Counted from the first letter of the stretch, positions 22,264 through 32,688 are shown. The stretch is 64,000 bases of DNA from Flavobacterium sp. CS20 (GCF_018080005.1 NZ_CP073015.1:1946001-2010000); one strand, 5' to 3'. Numbers and translations are program-made. The notes: a model not told the origin generated them from the sequence alone.

Positions 22264-22396
22264 AATTATATTTTTACGTGTAACTATATTATTTTTTCAC
22301 GTAATCAAAAATAGTCTTTTAATAAATTTTCATTTAGATTTTTTTATGTCAGTTGTCATCTTAATTTGATATTTTTAAACTTTTTAAAATTCATAT

Positions 22397-23449
22397 ATGA
22401 GAGAAGCTTATTTCAAACCTTACAATCTAATTTTCAAACAAGCCAGTGGCACTTCTCGTGGCGTTTTAAGAGAGAAAAAAACTTATTTTTTAATTCTTGA
22501 AGACGGTCAAAACAAAGGCATCGGCGAATGCGGGCTTTTTAAAGGCTTGAGCTTCGACGACCGACCGGATTATGAAAACCAACTGCAATGGGTTTGTGAG
22601 CATATTGATTTAGGTTTGGATGAATTGCTAAAAAAAACCATTGACTTCCCCTCTATTCAGTTTGGCTTAGAAATGGCGTTTTTATCACTTGAAGCTGATG
22701 ATGGTTTTGATTTATTCCCGTCAAAATTTACGCAAGGTCAAGACAAAATACCTATCAACGGTCTGATTTGGATGGGCGAAAAATCTTTTATGAAATCGCA
22801 GATTGAAGACAAAATCAAACAAGGTTTTCATTGTGTAAAACTCAAAATTGGTGCTATTGATTTTGAAGAAGAACTCAACTTGCTAAAATACATTCGACAA
22901 GAGTTTTCGGCTAAAGATATCGAACTTCGAGTTGATGCCAACGGTGCTTTTGAACCGCATCAAGCCTTAGAAAAACTCAAACGCCTGAGTGAATATGAGT
23001 TGCATAGCATTGAACAGCCCATTAAACAAGGTCATTGGGAAGTTATGGCAAAGCTATGCGAAAAAACACCTTTAGATATTGCTCTGGACGAAGAATTAAT
23101 TGGCATACAAGATGTAACAAAACGGCAAAACCTCTTACAAACTATACAGCCACAATATATCATTTTAAAACCCAGTTTGGTTGGCGGTTTTGAACATTGT
23201 AAAACGTGGATGAAAATAGCAGACCAACATCAAATTGGTTATTGGATAACCAGTGCTTTAGAAAGTAATGTCGGGCTTAATGCCATAGCACAGTTCACTT
23301 ATAGCTTAAGTATAAAACGTCCACAAGGCTTAGGTACAGGTAGTTTATTTACCAATAACATTAAAAGCCCTTTAGAAGTTAAAGGCGAATATTTAACATA
23401 CAATCCCAACAAAAAATGGGACAATTTTAATGAAATTATAACCGTCTAA
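22397..23449 (+). CDS. menC: o-Succinylbenzoate synthase (enolase superfamily)
   Basis: MenC dehydrates SHCHC to o-succinylbenzoate in menaquinone biosynthesis. The muconate-lactonizing-enzyme-type barrel shows the KLKIGA lysine (about 150), metal ligands in RVDANGAF (about 179), HSIEQPI and IALDEEL, and the second lysine in IILKPSLVGG. The 350-residue length and early RGVLREKKTYFLIL are as in Bacteroidota MenC. menE lies 1.1 kb downstream on the same strand with a CPBP protein between, so the assignment to menaquinone synthesis rather than dipeptide epimerization is supported by context. Confidence 0.88.
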   Translation: MREAYFKPYNLIFKQASGTSRGVLREKKTYFLILEDGQNKGIGECGLFKGLSFDDRPDYENQLQWVCEHIDLGLDELLKKTIDFPSIQFGLEMAFLSLEADDGFDLFPSKFTQGQDKIPINGLIWMGEKSFMKSQIEDKIKQGFHCVKLKIGAIDFEEELNLLKYIRQEFSAKDIELRVDANGAFEPHQALEKLKRLSEYELHSIEQPIKQGHWEVMAKLCEKTPLDIALDEELIGIQDVTKRQNLLQTIQPQYIILKPSLVGGFEHCKTWMKIADQHQIGYWITSALESNVGLNAIAQFTYSLSIKRPQGLGTGSLFTNNIKSPLEVKGEYLTYNPNKKWDNFNEIITV

Positions 23450-23480
23450 TAGCTCGTAACTAAAGACAAAAAACTAAAAA

Positions 23481-24440
23481 ATGAAAGGATTTATAGAGCA
23501 AGCGTATAAAGGCTACACCGATTGGTGGCGGTATCTTGTGGGATTTTTTATCATTTTTATCATTTGGCAACTCGGCTCAACTATTCAAGTGTTTTTTGTG
23601 TTTTTAAAACTGCTTAATGATGGCCTGTCTGCTGAGGAAATCCTGATGAAACTCTCAGATGTTAGTGTTTTGATGGGCACATTAGAGTCAAATTTTAATT
23701 TTTTCCTCTTATTACTCGGGTTTGTATTTGGTTTTGCTGGTATTATTTTAGTCATCAAACTTTTGCATCATCTGAAACTAAAACAACTCATCACCTCGAG
23801 AGAAAAAATAGATTGGAATCGTATTGGATTGAGTTTTGGGGTGATTGCTGTGCTGATTTCAGGCTCGATTTTATTAGACTATCAACTATCACCAGAAGAT
23901 TATCAATACAATTTTGAGCTCAATCGATTTTTAATTTTAGCTTTAATTGGCATTACAATGGTGCCTATTCAAACCACTTTTGAAGAACTGTTGTTTCGCG
24001 GCTATTTGCTACAAGGTTTTGGCAGTGTTTTTAAAAGTCGTGCTGTGGCTTTAATCTTAACTTCTGTTTTATTTGGTGGTCTGCACATTGCTAATCCTGA
24101 AGTTGCCAAATTGGGTTATCAAACTTTAATTGTTTATATCGGCACAGGATTTTTCTTAGGCATTATGACTTTAATGGATGAAGGATTAGAGTTGTCCATT
24201 GGATTCCACGCTGGCAACAATCTTTTAACCGCTTTACTTTTAACCGCTGATTGGACGGCTTTTCAAACCCATTCGGTTTTTAGGTATCTTGGCGAGCCCT
24301 CTTTGGTCAGCGATGTTTATATTCCTGTTTTGGTGTTCTATCCCGCTTTGATTTTGATGTATTCTAAGATTTACAAATGGAAAAACTGGAAACAAAAACT
24401 ATTTGGAAAAGTAAAATACGAACCATCAAGTGAAGTTTAA
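23481..24440 (+). CDS. CPBP family intramembrane metalloprotease
   Basis: The 319-residue protein has about seven to eight transmembrane segments and the CPBP (Abi/CAAX-like) motifs FEELLFRGYLLQG (about residue 166), GGLHIANPE (about 199) and IGFHAGNN (about 242), giving the paired glutamates and two histidines used for metal binding. It lies 31 bp after menC and before menE in what may be one operon. Substrate is unknown; the family includes protein prenyl endopeptidases and bacteriocin self-immunity proteins. Confidence 0.9.
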   Translation: MKGFIEQAYKGYTDWWRYLVGFFIIFIIWQLGSTIQVFFVFLKLLNDGLSAEEILMKLSDVSVLMGTLESNFNFFLLLLGFVFGFAGIILVIKLLHHLKLKQLITSREKIDWNRIGLSFGVIAVLISGSILLDYQLSPEDYQYNFELNRFLILALIGITMVPIQTTFEELLFRGYLLQGFGSVFKSRAVALILTSVLFGGLHIANPEVAKLGYQTLIVYIGTGFFLGIMTLMDEGLELSIGFHAGNNLLTALLLTADWTAFQTHSVFRYLGEPSLVSDVYIPVLVFYPALILMYSKIYKWKNWKQKLFGKVKYEPSSEV

Positions 24441-24561
24441 CCCAAATTTAATAAGGGATTTAAGATTTTGGTGAATTAGATATAAGATTTTTATTAAATT
24501 TACATTATGAAACTTTAAAATATCATAACACAAATAATATTTTAGTCAACACATTAAAAAT

Positions 24562-25662
24562 ATGGCAAAGCATAAATTTGAAATTCATCCCAGCTTCAAA
24601 TTAAATGGCACACACTTTTCAAGAATGCATCTGCATAAAGTTGCATACAGCTTTATCAAAGAAGGTCAACCTTTTGAAGAACGTGTAGGCAATTTCCTTT
24701 TAGATTGGCTAAATGAAGACTACGACGATATCAAAGTAAGGACTTCAGGCTCTACTGGCGAACCTAAAGAGTTTTTTATCGATAAGCAAAAAATGGTCAA
24801 TTCAGCCTTAGCTACAGGTAAACATTTTAAGGTCAAAGAAGAAACCAAAGCCTTGATGTGTTTACCACCTAAACATATTGGTGGCATGATGATGTTAGTC
24901 CGTGCTATGACTTTGGGTTGGCATATCGATGTGGTTAAGCCAAGTTCAAACCCATTAGATCAGCTCTACAAAACGTATGATTTTTGTTCTATGACACCTT
25001 TTCAGCTCGACAATTCTTTAAATCGATTACATTTGATAAAAAAACTGATTGTTGGTGGTGGACATATTTCAGAAAACCTGAAACAAATGGTTCAAGGCAT
25101 TCCAACCAAAGTTTACGAAACTTTTGGTATGACCGAAACCATCTCGCATTTTGCCTTAGCCAGAAAAGTCAACAGCAAAAAATCAAACATAAATGAACCA
25201 AAACCGTTTAAAACACTTCCTAATATCTCTGTAGCTTCAGATGAAAACGATAGATTGATCATAAAAGCACCAAAAATATTAGATGAACCTTTATTAACCA
25301 ATGATATTGTTGAGATAGTAACTTATAAAAAATTCTATTGGAAAGGTCGAGCAGACAATGTTATCAATTCAGGTGGTATTAAAATTCATCCCGAAGAAGT
25401 CGAAAAAAAACTTCAAAAAATCATCACTCAACGTTTTTTTCTTAGTTCAATGCCAGATGACGCACTTGGCGAAAAAGTTGTTCTTTTTGTAGAACTACCA
25501 TTTTCTGAGGAAGCCATTAGTGATTTAAGCAAAGCCATTGATAATATGTCAGAATTGACCAAATATGAAAAACCCAAGAAGATTTATTTAGTCGAAAAAT
25601 TTGAAGAAACCCCAAATGGCAAAGTCAATAGAAAACGTACGGTTAGTGCTAAGATGAAATGA
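24562..25662 (+). CDS. menE: o-Succinylbenzoate-CoA ligase (AMP-binding enzyme)
   Basis: MenE activates o-succinylbenzoate with ATP and CoA in menaquinone synthesis. The ANL-family P-loop TSGSTGEPKEF is near residue 60, the A5 motif YETFGMTET near 186, the hinge region WKGRADNVINSGG near 265, and the C-terminal lysine motif PNGKVNRK near 355. At 366 residues it is shorter than the E. coli protein, lacking much of the N-terminal subdomain, which is usual for Bacteroidota MenE. It follows menC and CPBP on the same strand. Confidence 0.88.
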   Translation: MAKHKFEIHPSFKLNGTHFSRMHLHKVAYSFIKEGQPFEERVGNFLLDWLNEDYDDIKVRTSGSTGEPKEFFIDKQKMVNSALATGKHFKVKEETKALMCLPPKHIGGMMMLVRAMTLGWHIDVVKPSSNPLDQLYKTYDFCSMTPFQLDNSLNRLHLIKKLIVGGGHISENLKQMVQGIPTKVYETFGMTETISHFALARKVNSKKSNINEPKPFKTLPNISVASDENDRLIIKAPKILDEPLLTNDIVEIVTYKKFYWKGRADNVINSGGIKIHPEEVEKKLQKIITQRFFLSSMPDDALGEKVVLFVELPFSEEAISDLSKAIDNMSELTKYEKPKKIYLVEKFEETPNGKVNRKRTVSAKMK

Positions 25663-25685
25663 TTTTAGATTTTAGAAAGGTTATT

Positions 25686-27323
25686 TTAGTCAACAAACTT
25701 GATATCAATATAAAATTGTTTATCGTCAATTTCAACAACTTGCTCAGGTTTGATTTTTAAAGTTTTCCAAGTTTCAGATTTAGGGTAAATCCATTTTGAA
25801 GTTTTACCCATTATAAGTTTTACTGGCATATCAAAACCTTCTACATCAACATTCCATTTATACTGAATTTTATTTTTGGATTGATTGGATTTAAAAACCA
25901 ATTCAGGAATATTTTTGTGATATAAATATTGTTTAAAAAACGCGGTCAAATCTTTATTAACTGATCGGTTAAAAAAATTGATGACTTCTTTAGTCGATGT
26001 TGTTTTGTAAGCAAATTCTTCGTTAAAATCTCTTAGCGTTTCCCACCATAATTCATCGTCATCTACAAGCGTTCTTAATGTATTGATAATATTACCACCT
26101 TTGGCATACATATCTGATGAGCCTTCAGAATTAACGCCATAATCACCTATTATTGGGCGATTATTACTTATTCTTTGTCGTTGACCAAAAAGATAATCTA
26201 ATGCGGCTTGTTTGCCATATTGGCATTCTACAAAAATAGACTCGGCATAAGTCGTAAAACCTTCATGAATCCACAAATCTGCAATGTCTTTTGCTGTAAT
26301 ATTGTTGCCAAACCATTCGTGAGCCGATTCGTGGATGATGATGAAATCAAATTTAAGTCCATAGCCCGTACCAGATAAATCTCCACCGAGATAACCATTA
26401 AGATATTTGTTTCCATAAGCCACTGCACTTTGGTGTTCCATACCGAGATATGGCGTTTCCACCAATTTAAAACTGTCATTTTTAAAAGGATATTCACCTA
26501 ATTTGTCATAAAAACAAGCCATCATAGGTTTCACTTGTTTGAAATGTTTTTTAGCTTTATCAAGATTTTCTCGCAGTACATAATAGTCTAAATCTAAATC
26601 TTGAAACTGGTCTGAAAAATGTATATAATCGCCAATATTTAAAGTGATGTTGTAATTGTTGATTGGATTAGTTACTTGCCAGTGGTAGGTTTTTAGATGA
26701 TTATTTTTTTCTATTTCTCGGATTAATCTTCCATTTGAAACAGCCACCAAATCTTTTGGTACAGTGATATTAATTTCGGCTTCATCGGGCTCATCGCTTA
26801 AATGGTCTTTGTTGGGAAACCACAAGCTTGCACCCGTACCTTGCACGGCAACAGCTATCCACGGGTTACCGTTACTATCTTTATCAAATACAAATCCGCC
26901 GTCCCAAGGTGGTCTTTTGGCTATGATAGGTTTGCCGTGATAATAAAACGTTAATTGATGTTGCGAGCCTTTTTTTAATTCTTTTTCAAAATCAATAAAA
27001 ACGGCATTGAATTCTCTTTTGTATTTCAGTTTTTTATGTTGAAAAACAATGGAATCTATTATCATATTTTCAAATAAATCCAATTGTATGATATCTTGAT
27101 TGTCAAGCGCTTCAAAGTTGATTGTATTATAACCTGAAATTGACTTTGACTCTGGGTTGACGCTGATATTGAGATTGTATTTCAGCATATCAAAAGCAGT
27201 GCGTTCAGGTCTTAAACTACCACGTAGCGAATCTGCTCTTGTATAGTTTGATTTGTCAGATAACAATTGTGCGTAAGCAGAAAACCCTATCAATAGGTTA
27301 AAAAAGATGATAATTGATTTCAT
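25686..27323 (-). CDS. M1 family zinc metallopeptidase, secreted
   Basis: A signal peptide (MKSIIIFFNLLIGFSAYAQ) precedes an M1 peptidase. The N-terminal beta domain (residues 40-240) is followed by the exopeptidase-like loop GMEHQSAVAYG, which in this family is a GxMEN variant, and by the zinc motif HESAHEWFGN (about residue 329) with the third ligand in IHEGFTTYAES. The C-terminal ARM-repeat domain of larger M1 enzymes is missing, as in many 530-620 residue Bacteroidota members. It probably acts on peptides in the periplasm or outside the cell. It is divergent from the small lipoprotein gene with a 32-bp gap. Confidence 0.92.
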   Translation of the reverse strand: MKSIIIFFNLLIGFSAYAQLLSDKSNYTRADSLRGSLRPERTAFDMLKYNLNISVNPESKSISGYNTINFEALDNQDIIQLDLFENMIIDSIVFQHKKLKYKREFNAVFIDFEKELKKGSQHQLTFYYHGKPIIAKRPPWDGGFVFDKDSNGNPWIAVAVQGTGASLWFPNKDHLSDEPDEAEINITVPKDLVAVSNGRLIREIEKNNHLKTYHWQVTNPINNYNITLNIGDYIHFSDQFQDLDLDYYVLRENLDKAKKHFKQVKPMMACFYDKLGEYPFKNDSFKLVETPYLGMEHQSAVAYGNKYLNGYLGGDLSGTGYGLKFDFIIIHESAHEWFGNNITAKDIADLWIHEGFTTYAESIFVECQYGKQAALDYLFGQRQRISNNRPIIGDYGVNSEGSSDMYAKGGNIINTLRTLVDDDELWWETLRDFNEEFAYKTTSTKEVINFFNRSVNKDLTAFFKQYLYHKNIPELVFKSNQSKNKIQYKWNVDVEGFDMPVKLIMGKTSKWIYPKSETWKTLKIKPEQVVEIDDKQFYIDIKFVD

Positions 27324-27355
27324 AGCAATATATTTGAAAGTCTAAATTTAATAGA

Positions 27356-27652
27356 ATGCGTTTAATTCAAATAAGTCTTTGCTGTTTTTTTCTGTTTTTA
27401 GCATCTTGTCAAGATACTAATTTAGTTAGTGGAAAAATTTATGACAATCAGAATCAGCCTTTAGACAGTGTAAAAGTACTAGTTAATGGCACAGATATTT
27501 ACACATATTCAGATGAAAAAGGTGATTTTAAAATTAACACCAATGGTTTAGGTGATGAATTGTTGTTTGATAAATCGGGATATGAATTGAAGTTTGAAGA
27601 ATTAAATGACAACTTATCAGATTTAAAAATTCTACTCAAGCAGAAGCAGTAA
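27356..27652 (+). CDS. Small lipoprotein with a carboxypeptidase-regulatory-like domain
   Basis: The 98-residue protein begins with a lipoprotein signal (ISLCCFFLFLASC, lipidated at Cys18). The rest is one CarboxypepD_reg-like beta-sandwich: VSGKIYDNQNQPLDSVKV, then YSDEKGDFKIN and LLFDKSGYELK. Such single-domain lipoproteins are common beside secreted enzymes in Bacteroidota. It is divergent from the M1 peptidase. Function unknown. Confidence 0.75.
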   Translation: MRLIQISLCCFFLFLASCQDTNLVSGKIYDNQNQPLDSVKVLVNGTDIYTYSDEKGDFKINTNGLGDELLFDKSGYELKFEELNDNLSDLKILLKQKQ

Positions 27653-27761
27653 AAATTCAATAAAAATAAGATTGAGTGCTATTATAAATTTATCTTATCA
27701 GGCAATTATTCTTATAAATTTAAGGCTAAAATTTCAACAAATGATTTGCAAGATGTCTATC

Positions 27762-27790
27762 TTGTGGCATCACTAATTCTCTTATATTTG
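27762..27790 (+). promoter_or_regulatory. Promoter for lepA
   Basis: TTG at 27762-27764 and TATATTTG at 27783-27790 are 18 bp apart, close to the Bacteroidota consensus. The -7 element ends 19 bp before the lepA ATG. Confidence 0.65.
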
Positions 27791-27809
27791 CGACCAATTG
27801 CAATAGACT

Positions 27810-29606
27810 ATGAAGCACATTAGAAATTTCTGTATTATCGCCCACATCGACCACGGCAAAAGCACCTTGGCCGACAGGCTTTTAGATTCTACAAACTCGG
27901 TAACAGCTCGTGAAAAACAAGAACAGTTACTTGATAATATGGACTTAGAACGCGAACGCGGCATTACTATAAAAAGTCACGCCATTCAAATGGTTTATAC
28001 ATACGAAGGACAAGAATATGTGCTCAACTTGATTGATACACCAGGTCACGTCGATTTTTCTTATGAAGTGTCGCGTTCTATCGGCGCTTGCGAAGGTGCT
28101 TTATTGGTTGTAGATGCGGCTCAAAGCATTCAAGCACAGACCATTTCTAATTTATATTTGGCCTTAGAAAATGATTTGGAAATTATTCCTGTGCTCAATA
28201 AAATTGATTTACCATCGGCCAATCCAGAAGAAGTAACCGATGATATTGTCGATTTAATTGGTTGTAGTCCAGACGAAATTATTCCAGCCAGTGCCAAAAA
28301 TGGTATAGGCATCAAAGAAATATTAGAAGCTATAATCAAAAGAGTTCCATCTCCAAAAGGCGATGAAAATGCACCGCTAAGAGCTTTGGTTTTTGACTCT
28401 GTTTATAACCCGTTTCGTGGTGTTGAAACTTACTTTAGAGTTTTTGATGGCAGTATTAAAAAAAACCAAAAGATAAAATTTGTGGCTACCAATAAAGCTT
28501 ATAGCGCAGATGAAATTGGCACTTTAAAGTTAGTTCAATTTCCAAAAAATGAAATTAAAGCAGGCGATGTAGGCTATTTAATTACAGGTATTAAAGACGC
28601 CAAAGAAGTCAAAGTTGGTGATACTATAACCGATGCTGAAAATCCTACACAAAAAGCTGTTTCAGGTTTTGAAGATGTCAAACCTATGGTTTTTGCGGGC
28701 ATCTATCCAGTTGATACCGAAGAATATGAAGACTTGAGAGCCGCTATGGAAAAGTCGCAACTCAACGATGCCTCGCTGATCTTTACACCCGAAAGTTCAG
28801 CAACACTTGGGTTCGGCTTTAGATGCGGATTTCTTGGAATGCTGCACCTTGAAATCATCCAAGAACGACTTGAACGCGAATTTGAAATGACGGTAATCAC
28901 CACAGTGCCAAACGTTTCATATCACGCATACACTACTAAAAAACCAGATGAAGCCATCATCGTAAGTAATCCGTCAGATTTGCCTGAGCCATCTACATTA
29001 GATCATGTTGAAGAACCTTACATCAAAGCCAGTATCATCACCAAAGCTGATTTTGTTGGACCCGTAATGTCGCTATGTATTGAAAAACGCGGAGAAATCA
29101 CTAATCAAACCTATCTCACTACAGAACGCGTAGAATTAACGTTTGATATGCCGTTAGCAGAAATTGTATTTGACTTTTACGACCGATTGAAAACCGTCTC
29201 TAAAGGTTATGCATCATTTGACTACTCGCCTATTGGCATGCGGACTTCAAAATTAGTCAAAGTTGATGTTTTGCTCAATGGAAATATTGTTGATGCTTTA
29301 TCTGCACTCATTCATTTTGATAATGCTTACGATATTGGAAAGAAAATGTGTTTAAAACTAAAAGAACTGATTCCGAGGCAACAATTCGACATTCCTATTC
29401 AGGCGGCAATTGGTGCAAAAATCATTGCTCGTGAAACCGTAAAAGCTTTAAGAAAAGACGTTACAGCCAAATGTTATGGCGGTGATATTTCAAGAAAAAG
29501 AAAACTATTAGAAAAGCAGAAAAAAGGGAAAAAACGTATGCGTGCCGTCGGAAATGTAGAAATACCACAAGAAGCCTTTATGGCAGTATTGAAGTTGAAT
29601 GATTAA
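27810..29606 (+). CDS. lepA: Elongation factor 4
   Basis: LepA is a translational GTPase that acts on stalled or mis-translocated ribosomes. G1 is AHIDHGKST (residues 11-19), G2 RGITIKSH, G3 [10 protein letters not shown]4 NKIDLP and G5 SAKNGIG. The EF-G-like domains II, III and V follow, and the LepA-specific C-terminal domain is recognised by [20 protein letters not shown] and [18 protein letters not shown]. The 598-residue length is standard. The stop overlaps the end of the convergent YceI gene by 4 bp. Confidence 0.98.
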   Translation: MKHIRNFCIIAHIDHGKSTLADRLLDSTNSVTAREKQEQLLDNMDLERERGITIKSHAIQMVYTYEGQEYVLNLIDTPGHVDFSYEVSRSIGACEGALLVVDAAQSIQAQTISNLYLALENDLEIIPVLNKIDLPSANPEEVTDDIVDLIGCSPDEIIPASAKNGIGIKEILEAIIKRVPSPKGDENAPLRALVFDSVYNPFRGVETYFRVFDGSIKKNQKIKFVATNKAYSADEIGTLKLVQFPKNEIKAGDVGYLITGIKDAKEVKVGDTITDAENPTQKAVSGFEDVKPMVFAGIYPVDTEEYEDLRAAMEKSQLNDASLIFTPESSATLGFGFRCGFLGMLHLEIIQERLEREFEMTVITTVPNVSYHAYTTKKPDEAIIVSNPSDLPEPSTLDHVEEPYIKASIITKADFVGPVMSLCIEKRGEITNQTYLTTERVELTFDMPLAEIVFDFYDRLKTVSKGYASFDYSPIGMRTSKLVKVDVLLNGNIVDALSALIHFDNAYDIGKKMCLKLKELIPRQQFDIPIQAAIGAKIIARETVKALRKDVTAKCYGGDISRKRKLLEKQKKGKKRMRAVGNVEIPQEAFMAVLKLND

Positions 29607-30172
29607 ATTTTCTCTATTTCAAAATAAACATCAAACTCAATGGTAATGGTTTCATCAACTTTAACTAATCCAAGCATTTTAGTTGGTGGTTTCAGGTCGA
29701 AGTCACAAATATTTAAATCTAAAGATCCTTTGTAAGATCCATTTTTTGAAGCGTTTACAGTAAATTTATATTGCTTTTGGTGTCCAGAGATTGAAATGTT
29801 TGAAGTTATAGAAATACAATCTTTTTCTGGCATAATACTAAGCACTTGAATTTTGATGTTTTCATATTTATCAGCATTTAAAAGCGATTTAAAATCTCTA
29901 TTCATACCTTTATTACCACAGTCAAATGCTTTTGTATTTAATAAAAGCTCAGTATCTTTTAATTTAATTTGATTATCGTCTAAGCTGTAATTTATAATAT
30001 CGTTAGACAAGTTTATGACATTTTCATATTCACAAATAAATTTATTAACATTTGATGATCCATGAATTGCAATTTTGCTATTTTTTAGAATATTAACTTT
30101 TACAGACTTGTAAGATGAAGAGTATAATACAAGGGCAACAAATATAAACTGTAAATAAACTAAAGATTTCAT
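29603..30172 (-). CDS. YceI family lipid-binding protein (periplasmic)
   Basis: A hydrophobic N-terminus ([17 protein letters not shown]) is followed by a YceI-type lipocalin-like barrel: [53 protein letters not shown] and [20 protein letters not shown]. The PPT-GLVKVDE end motif is the same as in the second YceI gene at 31520 (PPTALFGSIKTGE). YceI proteins bind isoprenoid-type lipids; the ligand here is not known. It lies 70 bp downstream of the outer-membrane barrel gene on the same strand. Confidence 0.85.
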   Translation of the reverse strand: MKSLVYLQFIFVALVLYSSSYKSVKVNILKNSKIAIHGSSNVNKFICEYENVINLSNDIINYSLDDNQIKLKDTELLLNTKAFDCGNKGMNRDFKSLLNADKYENIKIQVLSIMPEKDCISITSNISISGHQKQYKFTVNASKNGSYKGSLDLNICDFDLKPPTKMLGLVKVDETITIEFDVYFEIEKI

Positions 30173-30242
30173 GATATTGATATTTATTTAAAAGGGTTTG
30201 CTTAAATAATTAAGCAAACCCAATATAATTAAAACTCAAATT

Positions 30243-31508
30243 TTAGAAACTTATTACAGCCTCAAGCATAATTCCGTCAAACTCAGCATCGCCAAATATA
30301 CTTGTAGGGTCAAAATCATTGTAGTTTTGATCAACATATTCTATCTTAGCGAGGATATTTTTGGTCATAAACCATCCTGCACCAAGTTGAAGTCTGTCAA
30401 CACTAACATCTAAATTACCAGGTTGTTCGCCATCAACATAGCTGTAACGAGTGCCTAAGTAAAAATTATTAGTTTTACCAAATCTGTAAATCAACTCACC
30501 AGCAAAGTGATTGTAAGTTCTATCTGAAGTTTCACCAAAATTTCTACCATTAGAATTTTCATAAATTCCAAAGAATTCAAAATCTTTGTAATTTAAAAAG
30601 GTATTAAACATAATTGAAGTCACTTCAGTTGCAAATTGAGGATTGACACGTCCAGATCTGAAATTAGATTCTGTGCTTGCACCAACTTCTTCGACAACTA
30701 AATAGTATCTTGAGCCAGCTCTATCACCGTCGTATAAAAAGTTTTTAGATGATTTTGCAGTATGATACACAGATCCTGTAGCTCTAAATCTAAAATCTTC
30801 AGTGATTTGGTCATCGTAACCGAATTTTGCTAAAAATACAGGATCAGTATCTGTTTTTTCTACATCTTGGTTAAGTTTTCCGTTGGTGATACCAAGCATA
30901 CCTATCCATCCATCTCGTCTATAATAAGCTTCAAAGCCAACTTCTGTTATAAATGCATCCATTAAGTAATTACCTATAAACGGATTATATATAGTGGAAG
31001 CATTATCACTTCTTCTAAAGTGAGCATCACCATAGTTGATTTCCATGTGCCCAATTTTAAATGTTAGGTATTGCATCCAATCTTCTAAGAAACCTTCTTC
31101 TATAAAATCCAGTTTATCTACTTGAAAGTAACCACCTTTAACATAAGGTTCTGGGTGGTGTCTAGAAGATAAATAAGTTCTAAGGTGCATTCTAACACCG
31201 TCATAAAGTTCAACATCAAGATCTAAATTTGCAGTAGCCAAGTTAAAGTTATCTCCAATTTCAATAAGTTCTACATTACCATTATTAGAGTGGTTAATAG
31301 CTTGAAATTGTAGTGTAGAAGCTCCGCCAATTCTTACGTGTACATCTTCAAAAGTGGTTGCAGTGTCTTTAGGAGCCTCAAAGGTTTGAATTCCTCTTTT
31401 GTCTGGAAATCTATAGTTGTCAAGGTCTCTTTTTTGTTTTTGACCTAAAACGCTATGCGAAATCATTATGCTTAAAATTAAAAACAGGCTTATTCTCATC
31501 GTTTTCAT
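30243..31508 (-). CDS. Outer-membrane beta-barrel (porin-like) protein
   Basis: The 421-residue protein begins with a signal peptide (ISLFLILSIMISHSVLGQ). The rest alternates polar and hydrophobic residues in strand-turn pattern with many aromatic residues at strand ends, for example LGTRYSYVDGEQPGNLD and LAKIEYVDQNYNDF, and it ends in a typical beta-signal (FDGIMLEAVISF) with terminal phenylalanine. The N-terminal VRIGGASTLQFQAINH and the helix-free barrel resemble phosphate-selective-porin-like proteins. It sits between two YceI genes, which suggests a shared role in moving a small hydrophobic ligand, but that is inference. Confidence 0.78.
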   Translation of the reverse strand: MKTMRISLFLILSIMISHSVLGQKQKRDLDNYRFPDKRGIQTFEAPKDTATTFEDVHVRIGGASTLQFQAINHSNNGNVELIEIGDNFNLATANLDLDVELYDGVRMHLRTYLSSRHHPEPYVKGGYFQVDKLDFIEEGFLEDWMQYLTFKIGHMEINYGDAHFRRSDNASTIYNPFIGNYLMDAFITEVGFEAYYRRDGWIGMLGITNGKLNQDVEKTDTDPVFLAKFGYDDQITEDFRFRATGSVYHTAKSSKNFLYDGDRAGSRYYLVVEEVGASTESNFRSGRVNPQFATEVTSIMFNTFLNYKDFEFFGIYENSNGRNFGETSDRTYNHFAGELIYRFGKTNNFYLGTRYSYVDGEQPGNLDVSVDRLQLGAGWFMTKNILAKIEYVDQNYNDFDPTSIFGDAEFDGIMLEAVISF

Positions 31509-31519
31509 GATATTAAATT

Positions 31520-32080
31520 TTATTGGTTTCTATATATTAAATTAACTTTTACGGTAACTGTTTCTCCAGTTTTAATAGAGCCAAATAAAGCTGTTGGTGG
31601 CTCTACACCATAATCAACCATATTTATAGTATATTCAGCTTTAATGGTTTTGTTGCCTTCAGTTCCGGTAAATTGTATTGGAATAGACACATTTTCTGTA
31701 TGTCCCGCAATACTTAACTTGCCTAAAGCCACATCGTTATTATCTTTTTTTTCTAGTTTATCTAGTTTAAAAAAGATATTGGGATGTTCTTCTTCTTTAA
31801 GGGCTTCATAAGTATTTTTATTCATGCTTTTTTTGCCACTTTCTAATCCTTTTACAGGGATGTTTAAACTTAAACTTTTGATGTTTTGGTTTTCATCGAG
31901 AAGCATTTTGCCTTCAAGGGTATTAACTTCTATTGTCCAATCATGCAAATTTGAAGTTCCATCAACCAAAATTTCACTGGCTTCTTTATCAATCTCATAA
32001 TTAGATTGTGCTTCAGCATAAAAGAAACCTAAAAAAAATAGGCTTAAAAGGATTATCCTTGGTGTTTTGTAAGTTTTCAT
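31520..32080 (-). CDS. YceI family lipid-binding protein (periplasmic), first gene of the cluster
   Basis: A signal peptide (IILLSLFFLGFFYAEAQ) precedes a complete YceI domain: NYEIDKEASEILVDGTSNLH, DWTIEVNTLEGK, GKKSMNKNTYEALKEEEHPN, LSIAGHTENVSIPIQF and YTINMVDYGVEPPTALFGSI. The 186-residue length is normal. It is 11 bp upstream of the porin gene and starts the three-gene minus-strand cluster. Compared with the other YceI protein it is closer to the family consensus. Confidence 0.92.
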   Translation of the reverse strand: MKTYKTPRIILLSLFFLGFFYAEAQSNYEIDKEASEILVDGTSNLHDWTIEVNTLEGKMLLDENQNIKSLSLNIPVKGLESGKKSMNKNTYEALKEEEHPNIFFKLDKLEKKDNNDVALGKLSIAGHTENVSIPIQFTGTEGNKTIKAEYTINMVDYGVEPPTALFGSIKTGETVTVKVNLIYRNQ

Positions 32081-32688
32081 ATTGACTTTTTTTTTGATTT
32101 AACTTTCACTTTATTCACACTACAAATATCAGCATAGAATTAGCCTTAAATTATGACTAATGTCATATCGAAGCATAATTATCAGAATCTTTATTTTTTC
32201 GAAGATAATAAAAAGTTTTATTTTATTGATTTTTTTTGTTATGTTTTTTTTAATTTACTGTTTCTAAATGCTACATTTAATAACATCAATTTGAATGAAT
32301 AATATCGTTAATAAAAAAGATGAGGATAATAAGACTTCTTTATAAAGAAAAAAATATCTACAAAAAGCCTTTAAAGCTTAGGATGAATGTGTTAAAATTT
32401 ATTCCAATGACTTATAGGGAAGAAATTGAAATCATAGAAAATGGATAAATCCATTCACAATCGAATATATGCAAACCATAGTCCACGGTTTAAACCGTGG
32501 GCTATGGAAAAGCCAATACACAAACCTAAGCGTTTCAACGGTTTTAAATAGTTGGATTGGAGCCATTCTATTTATAACAAATCCGAAATCTATAACTTTA
32601 AATTCTGACTTTCTGAGAAACCCTACTTAAAATCTTTATACCTTTGTGGTTTGGTGTCCTATAGAATAGTGCAACAAAAACCAATCAA
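32081..32688. other. Intergenic region with one doubtful small ORF and one palindrome
   Basis: The YceI cluster starts divergently from the HAD gene across this gap. It is AT-rich. A 42-codon plus-strand frame (32320-32448, starting MRIIRLLYKEK) is open but lacks a clear ribosome-binding site or known family. A 32-bp palindrome lies at 32476-32507. Nothing else is recognisable. Confidence 0.6.
32476..32507. repeat. REP-like 32-bp palindrome
   Basis: The two arms CCATAGTCCACGGTTT and AAACCGTGGGCTATGG are complementary except for one T/G pair, giving a 16-bp stem with no spare loop. There is no T-run after it, so it is more like an interspersed palindromic element than a terminator. Confidence 0.7.

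Noticed and set aside
32320..32448. 42-codon plus-strand ORF in the YceI-HAD spacer
   Set aside because: It has no recognisable family, no clear Shine-Dalgarno or promoter, and lies in AT-rich sequence where such frames are common.
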